A stretch of 64,000 bases of DNA from Burkholderia multivorans ATCC BAA-247 (lineage in GTDB: Bacteria > Pseudomonadota > Gammaproteobacteria > Burkholderiales > Burkholderiaceae), in assembly GCF_000959525.1 (NCBI RefSeq), contig NZ_CP009831.1, positions 2,108,001-2,172,000 of the forward strand, written 5' to 3'. The translations under genes were made by a program, and so were the position numbers. The notes under the pieces were generated by a model. It was not told the DNA's origin. It was given only the letters and a program-made list of their open reading frames with translations, and ran no database searches. Shown here in pieces: positions 63,274-64,000 of the stretch (positions are counted from its first letter, which is position 1; each line of letters opens with the position of its first letter).

Positions 63274-64000
63274 ATGTCGGACTCCACTGCCCGCCACGCA
63301 TCCGGCGACGGCAAACGTCTCGTCGTCGGCGTGTCGCTGTACGTACGCGGCGCCGGCCAGTCGCTGTGGGAAAACGGCATCTTCCAGAACTGCCTGCTGC
63401 TGATCCTGCTGCTGCGCCAGTCGCCGCTCGTCGCCGAAGCCGTGATGGTGAACGGCGGCGAGCAGCTCGCCGATCCGCAGATGATGCTCGGCGAATGGGA
63501 CGTGCCGCTGCTGTCGATGGACGAAGCGCTGCAGCGCTGCGACGTGCTGATCGAAATGAGCGCACAGTTCGGCGCCGATTATCTGCGCGCGTTCCGCGAA
63601 CGCGGCGGCAAGGTCGTGACGATGCGCGTCGGCAACGACTACGTGATCGACATCGAGCGCGCGATGTTCAACAAGCCGTCGGGTTTCCTGTTCTCGGGCG
63701 CGCCGTACGACGCGGTATGGACGATTCCGGAATTCGAGCGCTCGTGCCTGCATTACTACCAGACAGGCCTGCGCGCGCCCGTGACGATCGTGCCGCACAT
63801 CTGGCATCCGATGCTGTTCGATAAGGCGCGCGCGACGCTCGGGCCCGGCCTGTCGTACGGCTATCGGCCCGGTCGGCCGCGCTGGCGCGTGACGATGTTC
63901 GAGCCGAACATCTGCATGGTGAAGACGAGCATCATCCCGATGCTCGTCACCGAAGAAGCGTATCGCGCGCAGCCGGCGTTCCTCGACATCGTGCGCGTGT
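63274..64000 (+). CDS. DUF2827 protein (glycosyltransferase-like), second copy, partial
   Basis: The first 242 codons of a paralogue of the preceding gene; the 3' end is beyond the window. It repeats the family landmarks SLYVRGAGQSLWENGIFQN, VTIVPHIWHPMLFD and RVTMFEPNICMVKTSIIPM. The ATG at 63274 is chosen because GGAG lies 8 nt upstream; the ATG at 63268 is too close to it. The tandem copies probably act in one pathway, perhaps with different sugars. Confidence 0.85.
   Translation, partial: MSDSTARHASGDGKRLVVGVSLYVRGAGQSLWENGIFQNCLLLILLLRQSPLVAEAVMVNGGEQLADPQMMLGEWDVPLLSMDEALQRCDVLIEMSAQFGADYLRAFRERGGKVVTMRVGNDYVIDIERAMFNKPSGFLFSGAPYDAVWTIPEFERSCLHYYQTGLRAPVTIVPHIWHPMLFDKARATLGPGLSYGYRPGRPRWRVTMFEPNICMVKTSIIPMLVTEEAYRAQPAFLDIVRV

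Overview
The window is high-GC DNA with the gene content of Burkholderia sensu stricto, probably a cepacia-complex-like strain. The evidence is two giant trimeric autotransporter adhesins with an extended signal peptide (ESPR), a DUF4148 secreted peptide, DUF2827 proteins, a choline transport set with a GlxA-type regulator, and a sarcosine oxidase operon. The mix of adhesion and catabolic genes without ribosomal or tRNA genes would fit a secondary replicon; that is inference. No rRNA, tRNA, CRISPR array or insertion sequence was found.

Layout. 1-3594 (minus): the first 1198 codons of a trimeric adhesin whose anchor lies outside the window. 4274-7450 (minus): an OmpR-type regulator and a CHASE2 histidine kinase, upstream of and codirectional with that adhesin. 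7451-8677: a stretch without a convincing gene. 8678-10502: a small protein, an unrecognised 301-aa protein and a divergent HTH regulator with its own terminator. 10940-13927: a stand-alone A-T-R (NRPS-like) thioester reductase. 13995-15461: an OsmC-like protein and a 2-hydroxyacid dehydrogenase. 15629-19450: an osmoprotectant ABC transporter in the gene order of E. coli yehZYXW. 19645-20304: a lytic transglycosylase.

20515-27543 (minus): a tightly packed operon sdaA-soxB-soxD-soxA-soxG-folB that should turn sarcosine into glycine and 5,10-methylene-THF, with serine deaminated to pyruvate. A divergent GlxA/AraC-family regulator follows. 29219-36080 (plus): a four-carbon sugar-acid cluster (FCD regulator, ltnD, otnK, otnC, MFS transporter, otnI, denD) that should take both L-threonate and D-erythronate to dihydroxyacetone phosphate. 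36201-37779: two small secreted proteins and an aspartyl/asparaginyl beta-hydroxylase-like protein. 37886-39420: an accessory islet with hicAB and an unrecognised, lower-GC gene. 39640-41665: an NTF2-like protein, then a MoaD-like protein paired with an Asp-box beta-propeller. 41799-46016 (minus): choline uptake genes choV-choW, a GbdR-like regulator and choX.

46580-50927: a DUF2339/DUF3999 membrane pair in which the DUF2339 gene carries a frameshift near 48415. 51197-53288: an FMN reductase, a small protein and a ferritin-like protein. 54231-64000: a complete 2276-aa trimeric adhesin with SLST repeat stalks, an OmpA-family lipoprotein and two DUF2827 (glycosyltransferase-like) genes, the second cut by the window edge.

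Three loci share a betaine/choline theme: choline import, osmoprotectant import and sarcosine catabolism. The most interesting candidates are the adhesin with adjacent DUF2827 proteins, the MoaD-like/beta-propeller pair, the divergent HTH/301-aa pair, and the stand-alone A-T-R enzyme.
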